DNA of 64,000 nt from Lachnospiraceae bacterium (lineage in GTDB: Bacteria > Bacillota > Clostridia > Lachnospirales > Lachnospiraceae): NCBI GenBank assembly GCA_910575445.1, contig CAJTFW010000001.1, forward strand, positions 372,001-436,000, written 5' to 3'. The notes beneath the pieces were generated by a model. That model was not told the DNA's origin. It ran no database searches and was given only the letters and a program-made list of their open reading frames with translations. This document shows positions 36,531 to 45,073 of the stretch, piece after piece. The position numbers and the translations under genes are program-made. Within the stretch, counting starts at the first letter, position 1; each line of letters begins with the position of its first letter.

Positions 36531-37154
36531 ATGAAAATTGCATCTGTCGTTGTTGGAGTATGGATGGTAAATTGCTGGTTTTTGGTCAATGAGGATACCA
36601 AAGAGGCACTGGTATTTGACCCTGGAGATGAGGCAGAAAGGATACTGGATTATGTAAATCAAAAAGGATGGAAGGTATCCGCGATTCTATTGACTCACGG
36701 CCATTCTGACCATATAGCCGCTGTAAACGAGCTAAGGCAGAAGACAAAAGCTTCTGTATATGTATATGAAGCAGAAAAAGAGATGCTTCTTGATATGCGG
36801 CTAAATATGTCTGATACTATGACCAGTGGCGGCGTTACTGTAGAGCCAGATAAGTTGTTACACGACGGACAAGACCTTACACTGTCGGGCATACAACTAA
36901 AAGTGATTCATACTCCAGGTCACACGCCAGGAGGCTGCTGTTTCTACTGTGAAGAAGCAGGCTGCTTGTTTGCTGGTGATACCCTGTTTCAGGGCTCTGT
37001 TGGGCGCAGTGATTTTCCAGGAGGCAGTATGGGAAATCTTATTCGCTCTATCAAAGAGAAATTATTTGTTCTTCCTGATACAACTACGGTATATCCCGGC
37101 CACGGCGGTGAGACCACGATTGCCTATGAAAAAGCACATAATCCTTTTGTATAA
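36531..37154 (+). CDS. MBL-fold hydrolase (glyoxalase II-like)
   Basis: A 207-residue metallo-beta-lactamase-fold protein. The metal motif THGHSDH gives His56, His58, Asp60 and His61, with further ligands in HTPGHTPGG, AGDTLF and PGHG. It resembles glyoxalase II (hydroxyacylglutathione hydrolase) of the YcbL type; the substrate is unknown. It follows rel by 45 bp with GAGGAGGG, in the order apt-rel-mbl-hemZ that is common in clostridia. Confidence 0.9.
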   Translation: MKIASVVVGVWMVNCWFLVNEDTKEALVFDPGDEAERILDYVNQKGWKVSAILLTHGHSDHIAAVNELRQKTKASVYVYEAEKEMLLDMRLNMSDTMTSGGVTVEPDKLLHDGQDLTLSGIQLKVIHTPGHTPGGCCFYCEEAGCLFAGDTLFQGSVGRSDFPGGSMGNLIRSIKEKLFVLPDTTTVYPGHGGETTIAYEKAHNPFV

Positions 37155-37159
37155 AGATA

Positions 37160-37190
37160 ACGGTCCAGCCCTCTTTGGTGGCTGGACCGT
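37160..37190. terminator. stem-loop between convergent MBL and chemoreceptor genes
   Basis: ACGGTCCAGCC (37160-37170) pairs perfectly with GGCTGGACCGT (37180-37190). There is only a weak T run on either side, so strength is uncertain. Confidence 0.7.
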
Positions 37191-37200
37191 CGCTTATATA

Positions 37201-38133
37201 TTATTCTTTAATAATCGGTGAAATCTGTGACAAAAGATTATCAATATCCTCAAACATTGCGCTCTTTGTTGTCCCTAGACGACTTGCCCGTCCGATATGT
37301 TTTACAACTTCCTGATATTGTTCTTTAATCTTATCAAAAAATCCACATAACGTCTCAAGAGCTGAACGTGAAGAACCAATCACTTCGGATATTTGGGAGT
37401 GTACCAAAGTGGCTCCCTCAGCTGCCTGAGAAATCTTATCGAACATCTCATAAGTCTCCTGTACCTTGTCAAGACTCTGTCCAAGCGCTTCCTTAGAAGT
37501 GTCAATCTTATCACTTAGATTGTTGGCTCCCTGCTCGACGTCTTTCAGTCCCGAATCTACTTCTGCTGCAAGGTCTTTAATCTCATCGGCTAGTTTTTTC
37601 ACTTCCGTAGCCACAACGGCAAAGCCTTTGCCTTTCTCGCCAGCTCTAGCTGCCTCAATGGAAGCGTTGATAGCTAGGATATTTGTCTGGTCAGCAATCG
37701 AGACAATTCTGCTCATCCGCTGCTTAATCTGCTCTACAGAGTCTCTAAGCTCTGCAAAGGTAGTTCCCATCTCACTAAAATGACTCTCAACTTCTAGTGA
37801 GCTGTTCTTTAAAGTCTCCACTTCATCCTGAGCCTGCTCTACGGAGTGAGAAATATCATCTCTGACGGTGACAAACTGCTCAGATACTTCATGCACACTG
37901 AAAAAATTCGCGCCTAAGTCTTCTAGCTTCTGCTGAAACTGTTCTGCTTCCCCAAGGACACTATTAAAAGAACTGCCCACCAAGCTAAGCTCCCATAAAG
38001 ACGCAACTTCTTTTTGTACCAAATCCGTGTGGTAATGCTTTAGGCTGTCTGTTACATAGAGGACTGGATATAAGTCTTTCTCTTGTCTTTCTCTTTTCTT
38101 ATCTGTCTGTTTATGCTCTTTTCGAAACAACAT
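37201..38133 (-). CDS. soluble methyl-accepting chemotaxis-type receptor
   Basis: A 310-residue coiled-coil protein with the chemoreceptor hairpin tip ([28 protein letters not shown], centred near residue 165 of the protein). It has no transmembrane helix, no signal peptide and no HAMP domain; residues 1-60 are a short N-terminal part followed by the coiled coil. It is 30 bp downstream of a FIST-domain sensor in the same direction. No cheA or cheW is in the window. ATG at 38133 has AGGAGG six bases upstream. The pair probably forms a cytoplasmic signalling unit; what it senses is unknown. Confidence 0.85.
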   Translation of the reverse strand: MLFRKEHKQTDKKRERQEKDLYPVLYVTDSLKHYHTDLVQKEVASLWELSLVGSSFNSVLGEAEQFQQKLEDLGANFFSVHEVSEQFVTVRDDISHSVEQAQDEVETLKNSSLEVESHFSEMGTTFAELRDSVEQIKQRMSRIVSIADQTNILAINASIEAARAGEKGKGFAVVATEVKKLADEIKDLAAEVDSGLKDVEQGANNLSDKIDTSKEALGQSLDKVQETYEMFDKISQAAEGATLVHSQISEVIGSSRSALETLCGFFDKIKEQYQEVVKHIGRASRLGTTKSAMFEDIDNLLSQISPIIKE

Positions 38134-38163
38134 GAGCTGCCTCCTAATCATAGTTTAATTAAA

Positions 38164-39219
38164 TTATTCAAATACCACACAGGTCATAGACTGGTTGACA
38201 AACTGGTTATTGTAGTGCTCTCCATATCCGACAAGTCCTGCATGCGGTCCTAGTGTACTCATCTCTTTTAGATATTCCTGCATATAGCCGTTTTCACTAA
38301 ACAGTTTGTAGCGGAACAGGCAGTTGACAGAGAAGACGGCAGAACGCTTTGGAAAATCTTTATGAATCTTCTGGATAGTTTCCTTTACGACCTTTTTATA
38401 GTCTGCAAGCTCCAAAAGAACAAGAACATCGGAGTCATTGACCTGACGAAAACATGCCAAAGCACTTCCCTGGACATCCTTAATCGAGATAATACAAGTC
38501 TCGTCTCCATTGATTTTTCCAAAAGGATTTTTAAAAGTCTGGGTTAATATCTGTTTCTCTGTAACATGAAGAATATCCTGATAGACTTGTTTGGCTGGCT
38601 TGCCATTTAAAGCGCCCATGATATAGCGGGCTTTATCTGTATTGGAGGCAATAAACTGATAATTGCCCATCTTCTGATAGATATTTTCCTTGTAAGCTTT
38701 GATTCTGCCACCCTGATTTTTGACAAGTGCATAGGCGACGGAATCCGGGTAGATTTTTCCATTGGCAGATACTTTACCTGCATCACCCGTTCCTCCTACA
38801 AGCGATATCTCACGGCGCCTTAGAGCGGTATGTATGGTAGTCAGTACACAGGCATCGTTGCCGGCGCAAAAGTCAATGCAGATAGTATCTTCCCTAGAAG
38901 CGCCAAGAGCCTGTAGATCGTCTTCTAATCGGCGGATATATTTAATCGGCATAACCGATACTTGTTCTAGTACATTGGCGGCAGCTTTGACACCATCCAA
39001 AAAGGCTACGATTCCCACGCCGTTTTCTGCAACGTTGGTGTCATAACACATACCAATACATCCAATACTTGGAACTTGTGGATAGAGTTCTTCTAATTCT
39101 CTTACGTGCTTTTCAAACTGACTGCTGTTGGACATTAGCATAATCAGCTGAGGATTGTTTAGACCGCGAACGGCTTCTCTTAGGTCCCCGCGCTGACTCA
39201 TACCAAAAAATTGTTTCAC
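38164..39219 (-). CDS. FIST-domain small-molecule sensor protein
   Basis: A 351-residue protein with FIST N-terminal (residues about 15-190; IGCIGMCYDTNV, VGGTGDAGKVS) and FIST_C (about 200-350; LVGYGEHYNNQFVNQSMTCVVFE) domains. FIST domains bind small molecules such as amino acids and are often linked to chemoreceptors. The start is set at a GTG (39219) because AGAGAGG lies nine bases before it and the promoter -10 is only about 45 bp upstream; an ATG at 39240 has no ribosome site. It is the first gene of a two-gene operon with the soluble chemoreceptor. Confidence 0.85.
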   Translation of the reverse strand: MKQFFGMSQRGDLREAVRGLNNPQLIMLMSNSSQFEKHVRELEELYPQVPSIGCIGMCYDTNVAENGVGIVAFLDGVKAAANVLEQVSVMPIKYIRRLEDDLQALGASREDTICIDFCAGNDACVLTTIHTALRRREISLVGGTGDAGKVSANGKIYPDSVAYALVKNQGGRIKAYKENIYQKMGNYQFIASNTDKARYIMGALNGKPAKQVYQDILHVTEKQILTQTFKNPFGKINGDETCIISIKDVQGSALACFRQVNDSDVLVLLELADYKKVVKETIQKIHKDFPKRSAVFSVNCLFRYKLFSENGYMQEYLKEMSTLGPHAGLVGYGEHYNNQFVNQSMTCVVFE

Positions 39220-39264
39220 AGTGGTGTTCCTCTCTTCCATATTATTACAGTAGCATATAAGAGT

Positions 39265-39294
39265 ATTATACTTGATGCTATAAGAAGGAGTCAA
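39265..39294 (-). promoter_or_regulatory. promoter of the FIST-chemoreceptor operon
   Basis: On the minus strand TTGACT (39289-39294), an 18-bp spacer and TATAAT (39265-39270). Confidence 0.75.
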
Positions 39295-39377
39295 GGAAAA
39301 TCCGCGGAAATAAGGGGAGACATTTAGAGAAAATAGTGTTAGAATACAGAGGAAAATAAGGAAAGGTAAGAGATAGT

Positions 39378-40826
39378 ATGATAGAGATTATAGTAAATAA
39401 AGCAAGCTTTGAATATGATATTCATTCTCTGGTAAAAGCTTTTTTTTCAAAAGAAGATGTATTGGTACGCATACAGGAGCAATTCTTGGAAGCGACAAAG
39501 ATTCGGATAGCTATCCTATTTAGTGATAATAAAGTGCAGATAAAGATTTGGGAGGAAGAAAAACTATGCCAGGAAGATAGCATAGAGATTGATTTTGAAC
39601 AGCGAAAAGAGACAAAAAATCATCTAAAGAGACTTCTCTATCAGATATTGTTTCACTATACAGGGCGAGAACTTCCCTGGGGGACGCTGACTGGGATTCG
39701 TCCGGCCAAGATTGCGATGCAGCTTTTAGAGGAAGGCAAAAGCAATGTGGAGATTGCAGCGTATATGAAAGACACCTATCTAGTAAGCAAGGAAAAGGTA
39801 GCATTAAGTGTGATGATAGCCAACAGAGAGCGGCATATACTAAAAGATATTGACTATCAGGATGGATACAGTCTCTATATCGGGATTCCATTTTGTCCTA
39901 GTACCTGTCTGTATTGCTCGTTCACTTCTTATCCACTAGCGAAGTGGGAGAAGCGAATGGATGAGTATTTAGAAGCACTTTTTCTGGAACTTCAGTATCT
40001 GTCCGAGCATTTTCATCAAAAAAGATTAAATACCATTTATATTGGCGGAGGGACACCAACAACATTAAGTCCCAAGAGGATGGACAAACTTTTAACAAAG
40101 ATAGAGAAGTCTTTAGACCTAGGGCATCTTAGCGAATTTACAGTAGAAGCAGGAAGACCAGACAGCATTACAAGAGAGAAGCTACAAGTGCTTTTAGACC
40201 ATGGAATTGACAGAATTTCCATTAATCCACAGACGATGAAAGAAGAGACACTTCGTATTATCGGGCGTCATCACACCGTAGAACAGACAAAAGAAACCTA
40301 TAGGTTAGCAAGAGAGATGGGATTTTCCCATATTAATATGGACTTGATTGTGGGCCTCCCAGGAGAAGGGTATCAAGATGTGGAACATACGATGCAGGAG
40401 ATTACAAAACTTGCACCTGAGAGTGTAACCATTCATTCCCTCGCCATCAAACGTGCCGCGCGACTGAATCTCTTTAAAGAACAATATGAAGAGATGGGCC
40501 TTGAAAATAATATGCAGATTATGGATATGACTGCCAAATACTGCGCCGAGATGGGCCTTTTCCCCTACTATATGTACCGCCAAAAAAATATGGCGGGAAA
40601 TTTTGAGAACGTGGGATATGCAAAGGAAGGGAAGGCAGGGATTTATAATATTTTAATGATGGAGGAAAAACAGACCATAGTCGCCTGCGGAGCCGGGAGC
40701 GTATCAAAAAGGGTATACCCTGACGGACGTATCGAGAGATGCGAAAATGTCAAGGATTTAGCTTCTTTCATGGAAAGAATCGACGAGATGATTGAAAGAA
40801 AGCGGAAGCTGCTCACGGATTTTTAA
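39378..40826 (+). CDS. hemZ: coproporphyrinogen dehydrogenase HemZ (radical SAM)
   Basis: A 482-residue radical-SAM protein of the HemN-like family in the HemZ branch. The cluster Cys173, Cys177 and Cys180 are in CPSTCLYC, the N-terminal extension of about 160 residues is characteristic of HemZ, and GGGTPTTLS and LPGEGYQDVEHTM are conserved. In this group the gene is normally followed by hisS and aspS; here it is followed by repeats and broken mobile-element genes, which marks the end of the core block. Confidence 0.9.
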   Translation: MIEIIVNKASFEYDIHSLVKAFFSKEDVLVRIQEQFLEATKIRIAILFSDNKVQIKIWEEEKLCQEDSIEIDFEQRKETKNHLKRLLYQILFHYTGRELPWGTLTGIRPAKIAMQLLEEGKSNVEIAAYMKDTYLVSKEKVALSVMIANRERHILKDIDYQDGYSLYIGIPFCPSTCLYCSFTSYPLAKWEKRMDEYLEALFLELQYLSEHFHQKRLNTIYIGGGTPTTLSPKRMDKLLTKIEKSLDLGHLSEFTVEAGRPDSITREKLQVLLDHGIDRISINPQTMKEETLRIIGRHHTVEQTKETYRLAREMGFSHINMDLIVGLPGEGYQDVEHTMQEITKLAPESVTIHSLAIKRAARLNLFKEQYEEMGLENNMQIMDMTAKYCAEMGLFPYYMYRQKNMAGNFENVGYAKEGKAGIYNILMMEEKQTIVACGAGSVSKRVYPDGRIERCENVKDLASFMERIDEMIERKRKLLTDF

Positions 40827-40844
40827 GCGCTTCTCCATTCCCTC

Positions 40845-40904
40845 AAAGTACAAGAAATGGTGAAAAGTACATCAAAAGTACATCAAATTTTTACTTGATA
40901 GTAC
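40845..40904 (+). repeat. AAAGTACA direct and inverted repeats after hemZ
   Basis: An 11-bp unit AAAAGTACATC occurs twice in tandem at 40863-40884, a related AAAGTACA is at 40845-40852, and an inverted version (TTGATAGTAC) is at 40895-40904. Such clustered short repeats resemble recombinase arm sites at the end of an integrative element. No integrase gene is seen near. Confidence 0.5.
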
Positions 40905-40947
40905 AGAATAATACGCAATAAATGTGAAAACCTGAATATTGTGCCTT

Positions 40948-40988
40948 AAAGGACAATCTTATTCAAACGAATAGGACTGTCCTTTTTT
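40948..40988 (+). terminator. terminator at the start of the mobile-element remnant
   Basis: AAAGGACA (40948-40955) pairs with TGTCCTTT (40978-40985), with an inner TTATTC/GAATA pairing, followed by TTT. Confidence 0.8.
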
Positions 40989-41029
40989 GTTATAGTCTGA
41001 CAACAATTTTATTTTAAGGAGGTTCAGGT

Positions 41030-41296
41030 ATGAACAACACAGCGTTAAGAGCAGGGGCGCAGAGCGCCAACAACACACACATGGTTTTTGCAAATGAGGA
41101 ACATGAGAAATTCTACTATGAAAAATTGGAACAGGCGAGGTATCAGGACTGCTATCACAAGGCTTTGATCTACATTCTCGGTATTTCTGATGACACGAGG
41201 AACCATTTCAGCCAGATTTACGATATTAAGTCCGGGTATATCAAGCCAGGGTGTCTGCATCAGGGCTGGCAAAGCAGGGAAAGAAAGTCCTGGTGA
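41030..41296 (+). pseudogene. truncated DUF6075 gene of an integrative conjugative element
   Basis: The 88-residue frame follows AAGGAGG. Residues 18-82 (VFANEEHEKFYYEKLEQARY to CLHQGWQ) correspond to the N-terminal part of a DUF6075 protein, a small family carried by Tn916/Tn1549-like elements, normally about 150 residues. The last seven residues come from a different gene in another frame: the deletion joint lies at about 41264-41272, where the sequence turns into a ParA-type gene. Confidence 0.6.
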
Positions 41297-41550
41297 TTGA
41301 TGCGGACGCACAGGGGAGTCTGACTGCAAGTCTTGGCTTCACGGAGCCGGCCATGCCAAAACAGCTTTCAGAAGCACAGATAAAACTGGAAAACGTGGAG
41401 CGATAGCTTGAAACCATAAAAGTGGAGGTCACAAAGCCGTTTGCACAGGAAGCGGAGCTTGCGGAGAAGCTGGAAGCATTCAAAGTACGGGCGGCTGGCG
41501 TTGGCAAGCCGGAGATTGGAAAAGCCAAAGGGAAGGAGGAAACGCTATAA
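41266..41550 (+). pseudogene. fused remnants of a ParA ATPase and a conjugative-element helicase/methylase
   Basis: Reading frame 41266-41550 starts inside a ParA-like domain (LAKQGKKVLVIDADAQGSLT, then TASLGFTEPA), which contains the Walker A' prime/switch region, and passes without a frame change into KQLSEAQIKLENVER, an in-frame TAG (41404), and LETIKVEVTKPFAQEAELAEKLE, which resembles the C-terminal coiled part of very large SNF2/N6-methylase proteins of ICEs. Both source genes are represented only by short pieces, so this is a deletion product with no likely function. Confidence 0.55.
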
Positions 41551-41703
41551 CGATTCAACAATCAATAAAAATCCAGATACGTCCGGCTCAGCTTCTGGAA
41601 AGTTACGATTGATTTAGCGGCAATTTCAGGGTATAATGACATTGAGGTCATATACCTTTGGGGAATGGCTTTTGCGTTTCCTACAAATATACAAAGGAGG
41701 TTT

Positions 41704-42642
41704 ATGGCTGTGGACACAGAAATAAAAAATGCTATGCGTGCGGCGGACAAAGACGCACAATACGATGAAAAGGCAAAACGTCTGTTGGGAAATAAAATCA
41801 TTCTGGCGTATATTCTGGTAAAGACCGTTGATGAGTTTAAGGGAATGAATCCGAAAGATGTGGTATCCTACATTGAAGGAGAGCCTTTTATCAGCGTGGT
41901 TCCGGTAGAGCCGGGGCTGACCAATGTCGAACAGGAAAAAGACGGGCAGCGGATTGTTGGGCTGAATACGGAGAATGCGGAGATTAACGAGGGGCTTATC
42001 CGGTTTGACATTATTTTTTATGTGCGGATGAAAGACAGTATCTCACAGGTTATCGTGAATTTAGAGGCACAAAAAGATGAGCCAACAGGCTACCATATCC
42101 TGAACAGGGCAATATTTTATGTGAGTCGCCTTGTTTCCTCACAGAAAGAACGAGATTTTGTGGGGATAAACTATAATGACATCAGGCGTGTATTTTCGAT
42201 ATGGGTATGTATGGGCATGGACGAAAACAGCATGGCTTATGTGCATCTGGCAAAAGACGATCTGCTCGGTTCTTATCCGTGGAAGGGCAGGCTTGACCTG
42301 TTGAATATTGTTTTGATAGGTATATCAAATGAACTTCCTGAGCATGATGAGAAATATGAGCTGCACCGTTTGCTGAGTACGTTGCTTTCAATGGAACTGA
42401 CCGTTGATGAAAAATTAGGGATTATGGAAACAGAGTACAGTATTCATGCAGACGAAAAAATAAGAGAGGACGTGAGCGCTATGTGTAATCTTTCGCAGGG
42501 AATTAAGGATAATACTTTAGTAGATGTCATCATAAATATGTATGAGAATAATTTTACGATTGATCAGATAGCATTGGCAACAAAGAAAAGCGTGGAAGAA
42601 GTCAAGGCTATCATTGAAAAGAGAATGTCTGTACTGGCATAA
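41704..42642 (+). CDS. Rpn/PD-(D/E)XK nuclease family protein (putative transposase)
   Basis: A 312-residue protein starting MAVDTEIKNAMRAADKDAQY after AAGGAGG. The nuclease core is visible as RFDIIFYV (Asp near residue 108) and VIVNLEAQKD (Glu-x-Gln-Lys), the PD-(D/E)XK pattern of recombination-promoting nucleases. A C-terminal helix-turn-helix-like segment (TIDQIALATKKSVEEVKAII) ends the protein. Such genes are abundant in Lachnospiraceae mobile regions. It appears intact. A second, different copy lies 1 kb downstream. Confidence 0.75.
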   Translation: MAVDTEIKNAMRAADKDAQYDEKAKRLLGNKIILAYILVKTVDEFKGMNPKDVVSYIEGEPFISVVPVEPGLTNVEQEKDGQRIVGLNTENAEINEGLIRFDIIFYVRMKDSISQVIVNLEAQKDEPTGYHILNRAIFYVSRLVSSQKERDFVGINYNDIRRVFSIWVCMGMDENSMAYVHLAKDDLLGSYPWKGRLDLLNIVLIGISNELPEHDEKYELHRLLSTLLSMELTVDEKLGIMETEYSIHADEKIREDVSAMCNLSQGIKDNTLVDVIINMYENNFTIDQIALATKKSVEEVKAIIEKRMSVLA

Positions 42643-42779
42643 TCACAGTAACTTCATAACACAAGCAGTAAAGCAGTGAATTTGTTTTAGAGATAAAGCA
42701 ATTCGCTGCTTTTTCTGTTTTCAGGAAGAAAGACAGTCGTAACAGATTGTCTTTTTTCATGCAGAGAAAGGATTAAAAT

Positions 42780-43238
42780 ATGGCAGACGCAAAGACAGAA
42801 AAGCAGAAAGTAAAAGAGAACACGGACAAACTGGAGGAAGGCTTAAAGGAGCTTTTTGACCGTGACCTGCCCGTGTACCAGCTTCACGAGGACGGTTCGG
42901 AAATCTTGATAAGGGAAAGGAGGCAGGTTACAGAATATGAGGGCATTTTCGGTATTGAAAAAGCAGATTGGGAGAATGAAAAAAGCCTGCTGGCGCTGCA
43001 GGAGGAACTTTCGGAGGGCAGGGCAAATAAGAAAGCACAGCTTTTATACGGGGATTCTGATAAGTATGGTATTTACCAGCTAAAGGATATTCCTGAAATG
43101 AGGCAGTTTTGTTTTACCGGCACAGAATCTTTGAAACGCATGGCATTTGTCCTTGCCAATACGCTCCAGCAGGAATCATGGGATGGACGTTTTTCGAGGG
43201 ATAACAAAACGTGGGCAGCGGAGTTTTATAAAATTTGA
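42780..43238 (+). pseudogene. chimera of an LtrC/ArdC-like N-terminus and another ICE protein
   Basis: The 152-residue frame begins MADAKTEKQKVKENTDKLEE, typical of the N-terminus of ICE LtrC/ArdC (zincin/DUF1738) proteins, but after about residue 28 continues as RDLPVYQLHEDGSEILIRERRQVTE..., resembling a YodL/DUF4316-type accessory domain. The joint suggests a deletion that fused two genes in frame. The frame is open and preceded by AAAGG, so a protein could still be made, but the full-length partners are not present. Confidence 0.5.
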
Positions 43239-43584
43239 CTGATATGCTCCCCGCCCTTTCCATCTGGATTTTAACTTGAGGAAATTCTACTGTTATCTGT
43301 GGATACTTATTGGGATGAAAATTTACTAAATAAAATGATTGACCTTTTGTTAGAGTATCTTGTTGATGAAAGTATTTAAAGTATAAGAAATCGTAAAAAG
43401 AGTATTTGTAACTCTGTTTTATAAAATTTCCTTTTCTGAATTGTGTTTTTGTTTGTAGTAGTTTATAATTACAATAATAAACAAAGATTGTGTACTTAGA
43501 AAACTCATATTTCAAGAGACATTTTATTGTGTTAGAATGAAACTCACATAAATAAGTGAGGGAATAAGATGAAAGAAAAAGCAG
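43239..43584. other. AT-rich stretch without a gene
   Basis: Between the chimeric gene and the second nuclease there is no intact gene. A 34-codon open remnant (LSVDTYWDENLLNKMIDLLLEYL, ending at about 43380) has no ribosome site and no recognisable family. The rest is AT-rich with stop codons in all frames. Confidence 0.6.
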
Positions 43585-44472
43585 GTGATAACATTGCCAA
43601 CAACAAAACAGGCAGATAAGAAACACCAGGAAGATTTACAGCGTCTACAGAGATTAAGACCAATAGATGATGATTTTATGCGTTGTCTTTTTAAAGATAA
43701 TGTTCCATTAGCTGAATTGGTACTGCGAATTCTCACCAATAAAAAGGATTTAATCATTACCGAATGTGAAACCCAAAAAGATATGAAAAGATTAGTAGGA
43801 GCACGTTCCATCTGTCTTGATGCTTATGGAACAGATTCTTCCGGGAAACGGTTCGATTTGGAGATTCAACGGCAAGAAAAAGGCGCAGACCCCCATAGAG
43901 CAAGATACCATTCAAGTGTATTGGATATAGAGAACTTGAACGCTGGACAGGAATTTAAAGAATTGCCAGATACTTATACTATCTTTATCATAGAAAAAGA
44001 TTTTTATGAGCAAGGAGAAGCTGTCTATCCAATAGAGCGCATAAATCTTGCAACTGGCAAATCGTTTGAAGATGGTGAGCATATCCTTTATGTAAATGGG
44101 GAATATCGTGGGGAATCAGAGATTGGGAAACTGATGCATGATTTTAATTGCACAAAAGCAGATGAGATGAATTTTGAACTGCTGGCTGAAAGAACGCGAT
44201 ATTTAAAAGAAAATCCGAAAGGAGTACAAGAAATGTGTAAAGTTATGGAAGATATGAGAAATGAATCTTTAGAGGAAGGAAAAGAGATAGGACGTAGAGA
44301 AGGTAAGATTGAAGGTAAGATTGAGGGTAGGATTGAGGGCAGAATGGAAAGCGCGTTTGATATTGCAAGGAAGATGTTACGTGCTGGAAAATATGCATTA
44401 GATGAAATTGCTGAATGTGTGGACCTTTCTCTTGATGAAATAAAAAGACTGAAAATAGAACAAAATCTATAA
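43585..44472 (+). CDS. Rpn/PD-(D/E)XK nuclease family protein (putative transposase), second type
   Basis: A 295-residue protein. After residue 27 (IDDDFMRCLFKD) it follows the Rpn pattern: SICLDAYGTDS (Asp) and RFDLEIQRQ (Glu-x-Gln) give the nuclease core, and the C-terminus carries short charged repeats (GKIEGKIEGRIEGR) and a final helix-turn-helix-like segment. It differs in sequence from the copy at 41704. The start is unclear: a GTG at 43585 gives the longest frame, there is no good ribosome site, and a 16-codon reading frame starting at ATG 43569 overlaps it. Confidence 0.75.
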   Translation: MITLPTTKQADKKHQEDLQRLQRLRPIDDDFMRCLFKDNVPLAELVLRILTNKKDLIITECETQKDMKRLVGARSICLDAYGTDSSGKRFDLEIQRQEKGADPHRARYHSSVLDIENLNAGQEFKELPDTYTIFIIEKDFYEQGEAVYPIERINLATGKSFEDGEHILYVNGEYRGESEIGKLMHDFNCTKADEMNFELLAERTRYLKENPKGVQEMCKVMEDMRNESLEEGKEIGRREGKIEGKIEGRIEGRMESAFDIARKMLRAGKYALDEIAECVDLSLDEIKRLKIEQNL

Positions 44473-44490
44473 GTAAAATAAAAAATTAGT

Positions 44491-44531
44491 GAGTCAAGAA
44501 TCTAAAAATAGATTCTTGGCTCTATTTTTTT
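44491..44531 (+). terminator. terminator after the second nuclease gene
   Basis: CAAGAATCTA (44495-44504) pairs perfectly with TAGATTCTTG (44509-44518), followed by ATTTTTTTG. Confidence 0.88.
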
Positions 44532-44852
44532 GTCCTAAAATGTGTAAGTCAAATGTTTCCAACTATTTTTGCAAAAAATAATATTCATCTATAAAAAATA
44601 ACATAATGGTTATACTATTAATAGAAAAAGTAATTGACAATAAAATGTTCCCAAAATCGACAGCAGGATTATACATATCAAACTCTTATCAGAGGAATTT
44701 CATTTCCCATAGACACAGAATTTTTTACAGCCTCAAAGAAGCCGCTGACCGCTGCTCAGAAGTTCTGTTCATTCTCTCTATAAAATCTTGTTTTAGCTCC
44801 ATACTTTCTCCTATTTTTGTATCTATTTCTCCCCAAACTATATTTTCCTACA
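44532..44852. other. intergenic stretch with a short broken reading frame
   Basis: No intact gene. On the minus strand a 25-codon frame starting at about 44806 (MELKQDFIERMNRTSEQ) has an excellent AGGAG site but ends quickly, so it is likely the start of a lost gene. An 85-codon plus-strand frame (44606-44863) is judged chance. Confidence 0.5.
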
Positions 44853-45059
44853 CTATTTCTTAAACAGTTCCTGTGCATAAATATATAATATTATATTTTG
44901 TCTCAATTCTTCTATATTTAAAAATCCTTTTTCTGCAAAATAATCCTTTGGAAGCTGATCTCTAAAACTACTATAAATAGTCTGCTGTTTTTTACTAATT
45001 GATCTTTTCTTACATACTTTATAAAGTTCTTTTTCCAGAAGTGCAAACTTTTCTTGCAA
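44853..45059 (-). CDS. small hypothetical protein
   Basis: A 68-residue charged protein (KELYKVCKKRSISKKQQTIY, then AEKGFLNIEELRQNI) with a TTG start and no clear ribosome site. It follows the 146-residue hypothetical gene by 14 bp on the same strand, which supports co-translation, but I recognise no family. It could be a chance frame or part of a disrupted gene. Confidence 0.35.
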   Translation of the reverse strand: MQEKFALLEKELYKVCKKRSISKKQQTIYSSFRDQLPKDYFAEKGFLNIEELRQNIILYIYAQELFKK

Positions 45060-45073
45060 GTTTTCATCATTTT

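Noticed and set aside
39520-39891. 123-codon minus-strand frame inside hemZ
   Set aside because: Antisense shadow of a conserved gene.
40845-40904. CRISPR-like repeats after hemZ
   Set aside because: Repeat unit is 11 bp, there are no equal-length spacers and no cas genes.
44300-44345. Tandem repeat within the second nuclease gene
   Set aside because: It encodes the GKIEGKIEGRIEGR tail that is common in this protein family, not a separate element.
44606-44863. 85-codon plus-strand frame
   Set aside because: No ribosome site, low-complexity composition and no family; the opposite strand has a better translation signal.
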